Assembly (NCBI GenBank): GCA_033961575.1
Contig: CM066732.1
Coordinates: 94,107,187-94,171,186 of the forward strand
Source: Aselliscus stoliczkanus
Lineage: Eukaryota > Chordata > Mammalia > Chiroptera > Hipposideridae
Reading direction: 5' to 3'
Length of the DNA stretch: 64,000 bases
Positions 12,204 to 24,140 of this stretch are shown piece after piece (positions within the stretch are counted from its first letter, which is position 1; each line of letters starts with the position of its first letter). Made by a program: the position numbers and the translations under genes. The notes beneath the pieces were generated by a model, which was not told the origin of the DNA, ran no database searches, and worked only from the letters and a program-made list of their open reading frames with translations.

Positions 12204-14099
12204 ATGTCCAGTTTTTGTTTTTTCATTGGGACTGAATCTAGGTATGAACTTCAACTTCATGCTGTTTTTATCAATCAAAATACTAAGAGAACCACAAACT
12301 TCTTATTAATTTTTGTAATTAGAGGCTAGACTGGGCATGGGAATCTATCTTTCTCAAAGATCCCCCAAAACCTTTTGAGAATAAGAGTCACAGAATCTTG
12401 CTAAGAAGCAAGGGACTTAGGTTTACCTTCTCCCTTGTTCTTGTTGGGTTATTTGTGTCAAAAATGCACTGGAGATGCCTCAAGACCAGGAACTTATGAG
12501 GACTTTGAGACCTGATATTATTTCCTCTATTCCCTCTAAGGTTCATGTGGCCAGTGTCCCTATGCCTATTCACTTCTTTTTTTTCTTTTAAACATTGGCC
12601 ACCTCCTCTGTTTTCTCATACCTCTGCTGGCTGATCTCTTTGGCTTATTCTCCACTGTAGCCCTGACTCATGTCCTTTGGGCTTTAGTTCCCACTCATAG
12701 TTACTATATCATTGTGGTTCAAACATGTCACTGATTCTACGATATAGACTGATGTAGAATCAGTCATTTTAATAAGACATAGTAGGGGAAGCAGGAAATA
12801 CAATCACACTAAACACACACATAGATGGTGAGACATCCTGGCTTCAGGCACAAAAACCACCATAAGGGAGATGTGCACCTTAGAATATAAGAAGCAGAGT
12901 GATTTGTAATTTGGGAAGCAGATGAGTAGGGCTGCTTATCTTCTACACCAACCAGATTATTGGCCCTCACCCCTGGTCCAATCAGTTTTTCCTATGTATG
13001 TCCTGAGGTTGAATAGCACTAAACCCAGTGGCCTGGACTGCTGTCTCCAGGAAAGCTAGGATATGGCAGCACTCATAAAAGATTCGGGGAGTAGATAAGA
13101 ATCAACTTGCCGGGGCCATCAAGAAAGAAGAATGGTCAACCCCCACTGTCATGCTCTGTCGTATTTTTCTATCTTACTAATATGATGCTCATTCCAGACC
13201 GTAAAATTATAGCCAGGTTACTACATGGGAAATCATGCCCATATTTGGACAGTTCTTTTCCCTTAGGTCATTTGTTTAGCCTACTTCCTTGAAGCCTGAG
13301 CTAGTACGGAAAGAAAAAAAAAAAAAAAGGCCTGAGTAATCCATACCAGATTGATTTAAATGTCTGAGGAACATTAAACTCTCTCTAAATTGTGAAGTCA
13401 AGTAACATGTTATTTTTCAAGCATGGACTTGGCCTTTGGAGAACTGAGAGTGTCAAAGTGGGAAATATTCAAGAAGGTCTTTTCCCTTCTGCCATTCGAT
13501 GAGCAATTCTCATTTTCCCTTACAAAAATCATTCCTCAGACTGCCAAGAGGCTGCTGGCAGATGCAGTTTATATTAAACAGATGGTTGGTCTATAACGAA
13601 ATGCTTGTCCATGGCTAAGTCCAGTGCATTATGAATGCTGTGGGAGGACACGCCAGTAGTTCATGAGCGTAGATCACTTCCAGGATGAGGATCAAGAAAG
13701 AGAAAGTGTGATGTGTGGGCTTTCGCATGAGGTCACTAGAGACATGAATAGAATCTGACCTACTGATTGTTGACAAAACCCAATGGAAAGGAGTGCCAAG
13801 TTATTCAAACAGTGGATTGAGAAATAAGGTAATTCTTTGCATGGAGAGATAAACACTCATTGTGTATGCTCATGCTCATAGGACACATGTTTTGAATTGG
13901 AGTTATGTGGTATCTACATATACATACCACTTCGACATCATTACTTTTTTAAAAGTAAATTTAGAGTATCAAGGGCATGGCTTTCTTTCCATTTACATGC
14001 CACCAAGTAGCTCACATGTACAATGATATAAATGATATAAATATGTCCTTTTACGCTCAAAGTTTAAAGACATTTAGAAACAGCTTTAAAAATTTTGAT
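12204..14099. other. Unassigned DNA, no gene seen
   Basis: No open frame above about 60 codons and no clear repeat. An A-run lies at 13312-13328. The pyrimidine-rich text near 12590-12720 might be a decayed L2 trace, not called. Confidence 0.55.
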
Positions 14100-14412
14100 T
14101 TGGGAAGCAGATGATCTGTAATTTGAGAATTTACATAGATAAAGAGAACAAACTGATGGTTGCTAGATGGAAGGGGGTTGGGGGGCTCAGTGAGAAAGAT
14201 GAAGGGATTAAGAAGAACAAATTGGTAGTTACAAAAGAGTCACAGGGATGTAAAGTATGGTGTACAGAATACAGAGCATAATATTGTAAAAACCATGTAC
14301 AGTATGAATTTGGCACTAGACTTATCAGGGGGATCACTTTATTAATTAAATAAATGTCTAACCACTACACTGTACACCTGAAACTAATATAAAATAATAT
14401 TGAATGTCAATT
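14100..14412 (+). mobile_element. L1 3' UTR, first of a tandem pair
   Basis: A recognisable L1 3' end. It contains GATGGTTGCTAGATGGAAGG, then GGATGTAAAGTATGGTGTACAG, CACTAGACTTATCAGGGGG, and the terminal block CACCTGAAACTAATATAAAA with TTGAATGTCAATTGTAATTT. It is noncoding. Confidence 0.8.
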
Positions 14413-14575
14413 GTAATTTAAAAAATGCACAGGGAATATAGTCAGTAATATTGTAATAACTATGTACAGTGTCAGATGGGTACTAGACTTGTTGGGATTA
14501 TCACTTTGTGAGATGTGTAAATGTCTAACCACTATGTTGTTTGGTGTACCTGAAACTCATTAAAAAAATTTGACT
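14413..14575 (+). mobile_element. L1 3' UTR, second of a tandem pair
   Basis: Immediately after the first copy, the same 3' UTR text appears again in shorter form: GGGAATATAGTCAGTAATAT, then GGTACTAGACTTGTTGGG, AATGTCTAACCACTATGTTG and GTACCTGAAACTCATT, with a short A-run. Both copies are in the same orientation. It may be a second truncated insertion or a duplication of the tail. Confidence 0.75.
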
Positions 14576-14772
14576 ACAGAGAAATCATCAGATACCACAG
14601 ACCTGAATTTTGTTACGTTAGTTGAGCTATTATAAAGAACGGATTATATAATAGCTTTGAGAGGATATGAGTAGAACCCATAGCTTGTGTCTTAGCTCCA
14701 GGCCCCTGATAAACTATAACATAATGGATGTTACTTCTATAAATTAAGGTTCAAGTCTAAGTACAGAATGAA

Positions 14773-14775
<3 letters not shown>

Positions 14776-14821
<46 letters not shown>
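14776..14821. repeat. (AT)n microsatellite
   Basis: About 22 uninterrupted AT units ending in AAATGCC. Confidence 0.95.
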
Positions 14822-14825
<4 letters not shown>

Positions 14826-16099
14826 CCAGTTACTTTTGTCGTGAGGGGGCCTAAAACTGACTGCACGACTAATTTAAAATGTTCCCATATGTCTAAAATG
14901 AGAAATCAGAGGTGAGATCAGGTTGGTCCAAAGTGATCTGGCCAGCCTTGACACTCCCAGCTAATAGCCTACCTTCAACTAGGCCAGGTGAGAAAAGATC
15001 CCATCCCCTTCCAAGTAACAAGTTATTGCAAGGCAGCTGTGAGCCTACCCTGGTGGCTTGTGTTCACATGGCTGATCCCCTGGTTCGCCGCTGTCTGTTT
15101 CCTGCCTGTCCATTGGCCTGTAGACAGCAGCTTGCTTGACCAGAAGTCCCCCTTTGCCCAGGCAACATATCTCTTTGCCTATCCTTCATAGTATCACTTT
15201 CTCAGACATCTGGGTTAAATTGAGCTGCTGTTAAAGTGCCTGCGTACAAGCAAATGCAGACGTGATTTTGGAAAAAAAAATGCTTCTATTAGTGATGCTT
15301 GTTTTAATCCACCTCCTCAGTGGACTGAACGAAGACCCTGGAGACAAAAACTCAGGGAGGTTCGGAATAGTAGCTGAACGAAGAAAAAGGCAACACAGGG
15401 TGATAGCCTTAATTCCTGGACAGGATGGCCCATATAAAAGCTAATTGAAAAATGTGCTTTACCAAGGAAAACCAAAGAGGGGAGACTCTCTAAGTTAACT
15501 GTAGCTCACCGCTCTCCTGTTCACTTTTTTCTCTTGTTGATACCAAATCAAATGTCAAATTGAAACAACAGTCTATTTGTTTTTGTAAATCTTCTTTGGG
15601 AACAAGAATCAGAAAACTCAGCTGTGAGAAAAGACAAAGCTCCCTCACTCCCACTGTTCCTGGCATCCATGCCGACATGTTAATAGAGGTTGTTTTCCAG
15701 GGAGGTCTACAAACAGGCACTGTGTGTCTAAGTGGAGTGGGTGCTTTTCAGTCCAGGATTCTGGAATGGTCCTCAAGAAGGATATGGGAGGTTAGCAACG
15801 GAGGGAACTGAAATGCTGTTGGAGGACTCGGGCTCTGGAAAGGTCCGGGGGAAAGAAGGACCCTAATATAGCCCAAAGTCCAGGTACTCTGAAAGCAAAG
15901 TCACCCAAACACAGTGTTCTTCGAGGACTTTAACTGGAAAAGTAAACCGGGCTTTTGTGGGTCAAACACTTTTAGGACAGGGCATTGCTATACAGCTATT
16001 TCTGGAACTGGAGTTGATCAGACATGAGTATTCCAGTTTAGTTCAGTTCCTGTTCCCTCAGCACACACCACCATCACACATACCTATGTATTCTGTATG

Positions 16100-16101
<2 letters not shown>
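14822..16101. other. Unassigned DNA, no gene seen
   Basis: Several open frames of 60-83 codons overlap on both strands between 14912 and 15811. None has a domain, signal peptide or codon pattern that separates it from chance. Confidence 0.55.

Positions 16102-16147
<46 letters not shown>
16102..16147. repeat. (GT)n microsatellite
   Basis: About 23 uninterrupted GT units, likely length-polymorphic. Confidence 0.95.
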
Positions 16148-16148
<1 letters not shown>

Positions 16149-16249
16149 GGAGGTGTGAGGTAGTAGTATGTAGACAGAGAAACTATTCTAACTTTCCTTT
16201 CTAGCATTTCAGCACTTGTCCTTCAGGGCCCACTCACTAATTCCTAAAT

Positions 16250-16430
16250 CCTTAGGAGTAGTTTCCGAATGGTTCCGTAGAATTCGCTCTGGCAAAAATA
16301 GGCATTTTCAGGTCTCACCCGAAGGTTCAGAGTTACTAGGGTAGGGTACACCGTGGGAATCTGTAGTTTTAAGATCTCCCTAGGTGATACCGATGCCATG
16401 TTTGGAAAGCATTGATTATACAACAAAAGT
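16250..16430 (+). mobile_element. MER5A-type hAT-Charlie element
   Basis: The stretch GGTTCAGAGTTACTAGGGTA, then GGGAATCTGTAGTTTTAAGA, CTAGGTGATACCGATGCC and TTTGGAAAGCATTGA follows the right half of the ~190-bp non-autonomous hAT element MER5A in order. It is heavily diverged and noncoding. Confidence 0.65.
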
Positions 16431-18524
16431 TCTGAAAGTGAAAAATGTACATGGAGAAGTTAATTGGAAATGTTTATTTTACTATTTTTTTCCCAAACTC
16501 TGAAGTCTAATTTATTCAGCAATGGAGTCTAATTCATTAAACCAAACATTTAAATACAAACACACTTTTCAGCTACATCTAGTCAAGACAATGGTGTTAC
16601 ATAACCAGCAGGGTTAGATTTTAAAATTCAGAGGAACACAAATCTCTTTTAGAATTTTCATCTTGATTGTGATATTCTTCCTTAGGCAACTGTGTTTCTA
16701 AAGTGGCCTGTATGTTTATTTGAAGGTATTTGTAAAGAGCCTTGACTGACTATGTACTATAAATGATAATGGTTTTACACAAGCAGAGACAACACTGAAT
16801 AGACAGAGATCCACCTAGCATTCACTCTACCCATTAATGTTTTGTTTTGTTTTTACTACATATCTACATGTCACTTTAGAGTATAAACGTTCTCTTTGTC
16901 TTGGCTCCTAATGGCCTTTCAAAGTAGGTTAGATGTCTGAGTATTAAAAAGAACCTTCTAGAGACTGAACTTACCTTGTGGAACACATACAAGTCAGGCC
17001 CTGCACCCCTGTAAAGGCAATTTCAGCATTTTTCCTTGGTAATATACTTGCCCGATATCTTTATTATCAGAAAATATTAATAAGAATACATACTCTAGAG
17101 CCTTTAAAGTGTTGAATGCTGTATAAATGACATTTATAAGACAATGTAAAATAAACATCTTCATCATTCTGTTTATAAAAAAAAAATTAAAAAGCCTTCT
17201 AAAGGATTATACTATAACTACTTTCAAGACAAAATAGATACAAAACATTTAAAAAGAATCCATCATACCCAGTCCATAAAGATATATGTACATGATATCT
17301 AATAGCTTATTAGTTTGTTGGAGGATAATTATAGACCAAACATTATAATGAAAATCTCCAGAGAATCATGAAAACAAAGAAAATAGAGATCTAAGCAGTA
17401 AGGCTCTATTAAAAACCAACTGGACATGTGAAAATAATTCATGGGAAAGCAGATGGAGGCAAATAGTGGGTCTAGGGCATCATAGCAGCCTGCAGTTACA
17501 CACAAGTGGGTAAGGATTTTAAAATATGAATTGTGATCTTCCTAAGAAATATATGTATATTTTTGTGTAAACTATTTTATAACTGAGTCATGTACCTGCT
17601 TAGTCTTCATAAGAGATATTTTCCCAATCGTTATTTTTTCTCTGCACTCTATCCTTCTCTAACTATGTCTCCACATTTGACTGTGTGTGTGATGAGGTAT
17701 AAGGAAAGAAAACACTTAGTGACTGATCCCTCTAGAGTATCTAGAAAACCCCAAAGGGAAGAATACTCTTTGTCTTTTGGAAGCCAAGTAATATTTTCCA
17801 CAGTATTAAAGTTAATATGGGAATTTTAATACATAATTTGATATTATTTCTCTTGGTTACATAAAATGCCTCACTCTGATTTCTGGTAACACCAACAATT
17901 ACAAATTGTTTTTGTAAAAAAAAAAAAAAATTTTAACTTAAAGCCACTGAGAAGTTCTTATGAAAAAAATAATTCATTAGCCAAATATTAGAAACAAAAT
18001 AAGATGATGTTATTGTTCATTATACTAATCACAAAGGAAAAAGGAAAAGATTATTAAATTGCTAATAACGGGTGTTAGCTACAATAGCCAGGACAGTACT
18101 AGCACAAAAGCAGGAGGGGCAGTGTTGTGAAGTGGGGAGGGCGATGAATGCCATTGGAAGAAAAGTAAAGTAGAGAGAGAGAAAGGGCAGTCATTAGAAC
18201 ACAGAAGTGGTAAAAATTGGAAAAGAGTCAGTGGACCACAGATGCTTTGACAATGATGGGACAAAACAGGGGAGACAACAAATGACTTTGACGGTAGGGG
18301 ACTGAAGAAAATTAGGAGAGTTCCTCTCTGTGAGACAATCCAGCTCTCAGTAGTGTCTTTGTGTCATACTAAAAATATGATTAAATTAGCCATGGGAATG
18401 AGAAAGGAAATGAATAGGAATGAGATTTATGGTAGATTCAGAATTTCAAAGGAAGGGGTTACTTCTAAATTCTCTAGGTTATTAAGTTTTACACAGTACA
18501 ATAACAAATGAAGTTGACTAAATA
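16431..18524. other. Unassigned AT-rich DNA, no gene seen
   Basis: Low-complexity A-runs occur at 17179-17188 and 17919-17932. Open frames are short (up to 79 codons) and featureless. No repeat family was recognised with confidence. Confidence 0.55.
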
Positions 18525-18597
18525 TTGGGTTGTTGGAAAAGTCATGATGTATTTTTTCTATGTTTCATTGCAAAATTGGACTTTTCCAACAATCCAA
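18525..18597 (+). mobile_element. Mariner-like MITE, 73 bp (family A, copy 1)
   Basis: Almost the whole element is terminal inverted repeat. The left end is TTGGGTTGTTGGAAAAGTC. The right end, reverse-complemented, is TTGGATTGTTGGAAAAGTC. TA dinucleotides flank it (18523-18524, 18598-18599). The interior includes ATGATGTATTTTTTC and TTTCATTGCAAAA, shared with the copies at 58421 and 62190. In size and layout it resembles the human MADE1 element, the 80-bp MITE of the Hsmar1 mariner, but the end sequence is different. Confidence 0.88.
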
Positions 18598-18629
18598 TAT
18601 ATTAGAACAGTCAGTGTTTTAAAGATGGG

Positions 18630-18930
18630 ATCTATATTAGTAAGTCATAGAGATGTTACTGTATAGCGTAGTGCCTATGGTTTAACAATACTGTGTTACA
18701 TACTTCAAAATTTGATAAGAAGGTAGGTTTCATGTTAAGTGTTCTTATCACAAAAAAATATTGATGATAAATTAAGAGAATGAGAGGAAATTGATATGTT
18801 TATAGCATACATCGTAGTTATGGTTTCATGGGTGTATACTTATCTCTAAACTCATTAAGTTGTGTGCAATAAGTATGAACAGTTTTTTGTATGTCAATTA
18901 TACCCCATTAAAGTAGCTTAAAAATAAATA
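18630..18930 (+). mobile_element. L1 3' UTR fragment
   Basis: Old L1 tail (L1MA/L1MB-like) recognised by GTTATGGTTTCATGGGTGTA, ACTCATTAAGTTGTGTGCAA and TTTTTGTATGTCAATTATAC, ending in CCCCATTAAAGTAGC and an A-rich tail. Noncoding. Confidence 0.8.
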
Positions 18931-20169
18931 AATATAATGAAAAGACATGATCTATAAAATGCCACTTTACAAAAACGGCAGACACCTTGATGTATTCTGG
19001 GAATCAGAAAATCCCTTGCTTCTTTTATGGCTACACCTTCAAAACATGGATCTATATAAAATGCATAGACTTTACATGCTCCTACATGACAATATATGTA
19101 CATGCCACAGATAGCAGGCCTTGAGACTTCTGTTCCATTAGTAAGACAGCAGCATGTCATTCTGGAATCCTGGAAGGACTTAGTTAAAAGCTGATATCCT
19201 GAACCAGTAAACCTTGAAATCTCAAATTATATGGTGACATCTCACCTAAACAGGTTGAAGTTTTAAGGAATTTATCTATTAGCAGTTTAGTTGTTCTGAA
19301 TTTTAGTCCATAATTTAGAATTTGGCCAGCTCCTCTCAAAAGTATGTGAGTTCTCTTTTCTCAGCTTTTTTTTTTTCCTTTGCCTACCATGCATCACTTA
19401 AACTAGGGACATATATTGTTCTTAACTAATATGATAGTTATTTCAACAGGATTGCTATACGTGCCAGCAGAGCTTGCAACGTCTTTGGATTATTTAGTGT
19501 CTTGCTTTAATCCACCCTAATTTTGCCCTTGAAATTTAGTTATTAATGAATCTATGTTCCCTTATCACCATCATGCAACAAAGACAAGGAGTTGATAGTG
19601 CTTTGATGGAGCCATGGCATGTGTATCTATCTATGTGTATTTATCTCTAAGGAGGTAGGTGAGGTATTTCTGCAGAATATGAATGTTATTACAGAAAATA
19701 ACACATTAATTACTCTTCCAACTGTCTCAAGTAATAAGGCAATGGTGAAAGAAACTATATGCTGACTGTGCAGGAGGAAACAGAGAAATTAGCTGCTCTC
19801 ATTTGCAACACCTTAATGAGATGTCATGATTTCTTGTGAAGGCAAGAAATTCAGTTTGTAACAGAGGGAAAACAAAATATACCTACAGTTTAAGGTATTT
19901 CTCCAGTATCTCTTTGGATGGCAACATAATGCTATTTCCTTGGTTTTAAAAGCTGAATAGACATTCACAGGTATTTTGTATTGTGTGAACAACCTCAAGG
20001 ACCTCCATGAAGAGCCTCTTCAAACAGATCAAAGAGCTTCATAACACAGAAACATGACTATTCTCATTCTATACACTGTATGGGAAAGGTGGCTAGAGAA
20101 ACTTCAGAGAAATCCCATATATATTCAAACTACCAGGTTGCCATCCTATCATCTTGATCAAGTCACGTA
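18931..20169. other. Unassigned DNA, no gene seen
   Basis: No open frame above 80 codons. No repeat recognised apart from short T-runs near 19370. Confidence 0.55.
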
Positions 20170-20375
20170 TGATAATGATAAAAAATAGTAACAACAACAA
20201 TAACCTTATTATAGATAAAATATATTGAGCATGCATACATAATGTGCTAGGCAGGGTGCTAACTACTTTATATGCATTATGATGTAATCCTTATAACAAC
20301 CTTAGAGGCAGATATTATTATTATGCCAGTTTTACATATGAGGAAACTGAGGCTTTAGAGAGGACTGAATAATGT
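20170..20375 (+). repeat. MIR SINE
   Basis: The ancient tRNA-SINE core is visible as ATTGAGCATGCATACATAATGTGC, GCTAACTACTTTATATGCATTATG, CTTATAACAACCTTAGAGG and TACATATGAGGAAACTGAGG. It lies just left of the composite SINE at 20401, whose target site is at its end. Confidence 0.8.
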
Positions 20376-20400
20376 GGCCCTTTAATAATAAAGGATCCTG

Positions 20401-20856
20401 GGCCGGCCGAGTGGCGCATTGGTTAAGCGCTGGTTTTGGGATGCCAGCGGCCCCGGTTCGGATCCCACATGAGGGCCAGTGACACTGCCCTCTACAGCTA
20501 ACAACAGCTCCACCTGGAGCTGGGCTGTGCGAGCCCCGGTGATGGTGTGGGCTGCCATAGGCTACAGTGAGTGGCCCGCAGCCAGCGTGAGCGGCTGGCA
20601 GCCAAGCGTGAGCGCCAATAGCCGCGGTGAGCGACATCCAGAGGCCAGCGACCGATCTGCCTCATCCGGGAAGAGCGCAATGACGATACCAACAGTGAAG
20701 CAACATCCTCCGCAACTAAACTGAAGAACAAAAAGACAGCAACTTGTCTGTTCCCCTTCCCCGATTCCCCAACGCTGTTCCCCTCCACCAATTCCCCAAT
20801 AAAGAAAAAAAAAAAAAAAAAAAGTCCTGAGTTCTTTAAAAAAAAAATAATAATAA
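20401..20856 (+). mobile_element. Composite tRNA-derived SINE, full length
   Basis: It begins GGCCGGCCGAGTGGCGCATT. The head has a Pol III A box (TGGCGCATTGG, 20412-20422) and B box (GGTTCGGATCC, 20455-20465). The body is GC-rich, with four imperfect ~20-bp units starting GTGAG at 20567, 20587, 20608 and 20627. The 3' end has CCCCAATAAAG, an A-tail, then GTCCTGAGTTCTTT and a TAA-rich tail. An exact 18-bp target duplication, TAATAATAAAGGATCCTG, sits at 20383-20400 and 20857-20874, so it is a standard L1-style insertion and fairly young. Open frames of 81-101 codons on both strands here are by-products. Confidence 0.95.
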
Positions 20857-21149
20857 TAATAATAAAGGATCCTGCCAGCTGAACCCAGGACTGATAGACT
20901 CCTAAGGCCAGGGTTTAGCCATCAGTCTCTACTGCATTTATATAACAGCATGTCCCAGATGTTGGCCAAGGTGTTTAAAATAGATTTTTAAAATGAAAAA
21001 TATCACGTAAAGCACAGAATATACCAGGTTATTAAAAATAGCTCCTCTTAATTCTTTTCCTGTATACAAATTTTTTCCCCAGGTAGATGCAAGTAAGAAC
21101 TTGCACTGATTTGACAGAACTATGCCAGGGGAAGAACTAGTAAAGTCAC

Positions 21150-21412
21150 TTCAAAAAGTTTGAATGACAAACATAAAGAAACAAAATTTCAGACACACAG
21201 ATAATAGTTTAGTGGTTACCGGAGGGTAAGTGGGGAGGAGGGATAGTAGATGAGGGCAAAGGGGGTCAAATATATGGTGATGAAAGGAGAACTGACTCTG
21301 GGTGGTGAGCACACAATGTGATATATAGGTGATGTATTACAGAATTGTACACTTGAAATCTATATAATTTTACTAACCATTGTCACCCCAATAAATTTTC
21401 ATAGTAAAAACA
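21150..21412 (+). mobile_element. Young L1 3' end
   Basis: A lineage-type L1 tail with AGTGGTTACCGGAGGGTAAG, ACTGACTCTGGGTGGTGAGC, TGTATTACAGAATTGTAC (variant spelling in the copy) and the terminal CATTGTCACCCCAATAAATT. The same tail, in varying length and orientation, recurs at 24763, 52205 and 52492. 5'-truncated and noncoding. Confidence 0.85.
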
Positions 21413-22186
21413 ATGATTTGAATGATTTCCTCACTCCCTGCACGTGATGCATCACTCACCTTCATTTCTAACAATGAGTTTACATTTACTTCATGTGTAT
21501 AAACACATCCTCAGATGTGTCACCTGCCATTCCCACTTATAGCCCTCACACAAAATGCAAAGCTACAAACATGGTGAAGATCAAAGGTATTAGACTTTTT
21601 GTTTTAGCAGGAACCTTGGTTTTCTCATGAAATAATAGGGACTAATAGATGAACACATAAATAAAATGACTGCTTCCAGACAGAGATGAAGGCTTAGGAA
21701 GCAAAATTATACTCTGGGTTTTTGTTTGTTTTTTAATCTACTACTTGTACATTTAATGGGAATTATTTTTTCCTCATGTAATGAGAAATGCAGAGCTGAT
21801 TCAACTGTATTGTTCTCATTGTACATAAAGTCATAGGGCTTCATCCATGCAAAATCCAGAGTGCAGACTAACCATGGGGGTATGCCATACCTCGTTTGTC
21901 AACTGTGGGGGAATTCCTTCAAGGGTATGAGTTTAGGAATTTTCCTTGCTGGGTCAACTAGCATTAATACAGGTATGTTTCTGAGGACTCAACTGAGTCA
22001 TAAAGTAATGAGCTTTTTAAGAAGAACTAACATGTTTACATTGTCTCTATATCCCTTGAATTTATGAATTCACATGTGATTTAATGGGTAAGTAAATGAG
22101 AAGGGTGAATACATGAGCAAGAAGGGACAATTCTTCGCTAACCACTGCTAAAAAGGGTCCACCTGGCATTTCTACCTTTAAGGACA

Positions 22187-22285
22187 TTAAATTCACCTAC
22201 TCGTATATGTGCATTCTGATTTAGTAGATCTGGGCTGTGGAACTATATAGCATTTGAATTCTTTCTAGGTGTTTAAATTACAGGC
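22187..22285 (+). mobile_element. MER5A-like fragment
   Basis: GTGCATTCTGATTTAGTAGATC followed by GGGCTGTGG, GCATTTGAATTCTTTCTAGGTG matches the middle of MER5A ('TCTGATTCAGTAGGTCTGGG ... GCATTTCTAACAAG'). Short and diverged. Confidence 0.5.
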
Positions 22286-22860
22286 AGGTAGAGAACAACT
22301 GCATTAATACGAGTGTAACTCAGAGACAGAAAAGGCCCACTACTTGTGAGAAAAAAAATATTACGTTATTAATTTGTTCATCTGTTTTAAATTTATATAA
22401 ATATAGATAATTTATAATTTGTATGCACACACACATATATAGTATAGGTTTAATAGGTTTTTGCTTATATTCCCACCTTATTCCAAAAGAATTTAAAACA
22501 GTTAGAATGCTATGTATAATGCCAGGTTAAGAACCTATTTAATATTTAAAAAGCAAAAGAAAAAACAAGTAAAAATTATCCATCAGGACTAACACTGAGA
22601 GGCTGTGCTGGCTGGGAGGAGTGAGATGCAACATACAGCAGAGAAACATGGATCAACTAGCGTTCGTGTTTACCCTGAGCGTTTGAGGTGAACTCAGAGA
22701 TGATTTCCCCCCTGCTTACAGTTTATTGCTTTTTCTTTCCCCTTGCCTGCGTTCTCTGAGCCAGCAACACTTCAATAAAGGAGAAAATATTTTTATTGTT
22801 AGGGATTCTTTCCAGAAAGCTCTCCCTTACCTAGCAACTTTATATCATAATATCATCACT

Positions 22861-22890
22861 AAAAAACAAAACAAAACAAAACAAAAAACA
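22861..22890. repeat. (CAAAA)n short tandem repeat
   Basis: A run of ACAAA/CAAAA units, AT-rich low complexity. Confidence 0.85.
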
Positions 22891-23934
22891 ACAGCATACT
22901 CTCCAGCTGCCATTTTAACATAAAGCTGGGAATGATTAAAGATATTTCTAATGATAAAAAAAAAATGGAGATTCTTTTTAACTGTCTGGAGATGTTAATC
23001 AGAAAGGCGAACAATAATCCCCAAGGAAACCATGTTCATCTTGGCACCCTGAGGCTCTTGAAACTGAAGCCAGTCTTCCAGCTCAAAGGGTCGGGTGTTG
23101 TGTGAAATTAGAGTGGGGGTGCCTGGGGGAGCTCAGGCTGAAGCAGGGAGCAGAGAATGCAAAGCCTTTCAAAGCCCCAATCTCCAAACTGAAGGAATCA
23201 AATTGTGGGTCACTGGGTCAGCTTCTGTGTATGACCTTGAACAGCCCAGTCGGAATTCAGGGTGAAATGGGACACCTGTGGGTCTCCCCAGGCTGGGTTT
23301 CCTTTCACTGTTCCCACTCAGCTGCCCTGGAGGCACCAGGCTGCAGCCATTTCCAAACAGGCCTCTGGATCCACTGCCTACTTTGATAGTGGGAAATGGA
23401 AAGCGAGAAATCTCTCTGGGCTCCTATTCACTTTAGACTGGTCAGACCAGTAAAGGGAAAGTGACGGGGGCGGGTTTCTTTGTCTCCCACCCCTCCCTTG
23501 TGGTTAAGCAGTTTAACAGAAAACAAATCCCACTAACTCACAAATATCCAAAGCATGAGGCAGACCAGAGCTCGAGCCAATTCTACAGGTCACTGTATGG
23601 AAAGCAGCAAGAAAGAGCGTTATTCCCTAGGATCCAGGATCTGGTCAGCAGCACGAGGGGAAATGGTAGATGGGGTTTCTTTCCTCAACATTGTAACCAC
23701 TATAAAACTGCCAAGGGTGTCATTAACTTTTAAGGCTTCCAGACCCTGGAAATTCTGAAAACACTTCTTTGTGAAAGCATTTTGTTCTCAAAGGGAAAGA
23801 GCAAACATTGACTTCCTTTAAAACATAATCAAGAAAATTAGCAAAATGCTGAATATTCAGAGAGGTTAATAAACTTCAAACCAATCAGTGTGCAGTGTTC
23901 AAATTTGATTTCAGAGGATGTATAAGTGTGTACT

Positions 23935-24140
23935 TGTGTCCTGGGAAGCAGCATGGGGAACTGAGAAAAGCGCTAGGCTTTGAATTTATATTTCATCTCA
24001 ACCATTGGTCATGGGCAAGTCATTTTACCACTCAGAGTCTCAATTCCTGCTTTTTAAAAGTGAGGATAGAGTCGTTGAGAGTATTAAATGTGAACCTGTA
24101 GGTTACAATGTCCAGCAAATTTCTTGGCACCCAGTTGCTT
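23935..24140 (+). repeat. MIR SINE
   Basis: A full-looking MIR: GGCTTTGAATTTATATTTC, ATGGGCAAGTCATTTTACCA, CTCAGAGTCTCAATTCCTGC, AAAGTGAGGATAGAGTCG and ATGTCCAGCAAATTTCTTGG follow the consensus order (tRNA-derived part, core, LINE-like tail). Confidence 0.8.

Larger units (their letters stand above)
21416..23934. other. Unassigned DNA, no gene seen
   Basis: Apart from a MER5A-like trace at 22187-22285 and a CAAAA repeat at 22861-22890, nothing is recognised. A GC-richer patch at 23090-23760 carries overlapping open frames of 63-94 codons in several frames. The overlap in competing frames and lack of motifs argue against coding. Confidence 0.5.
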
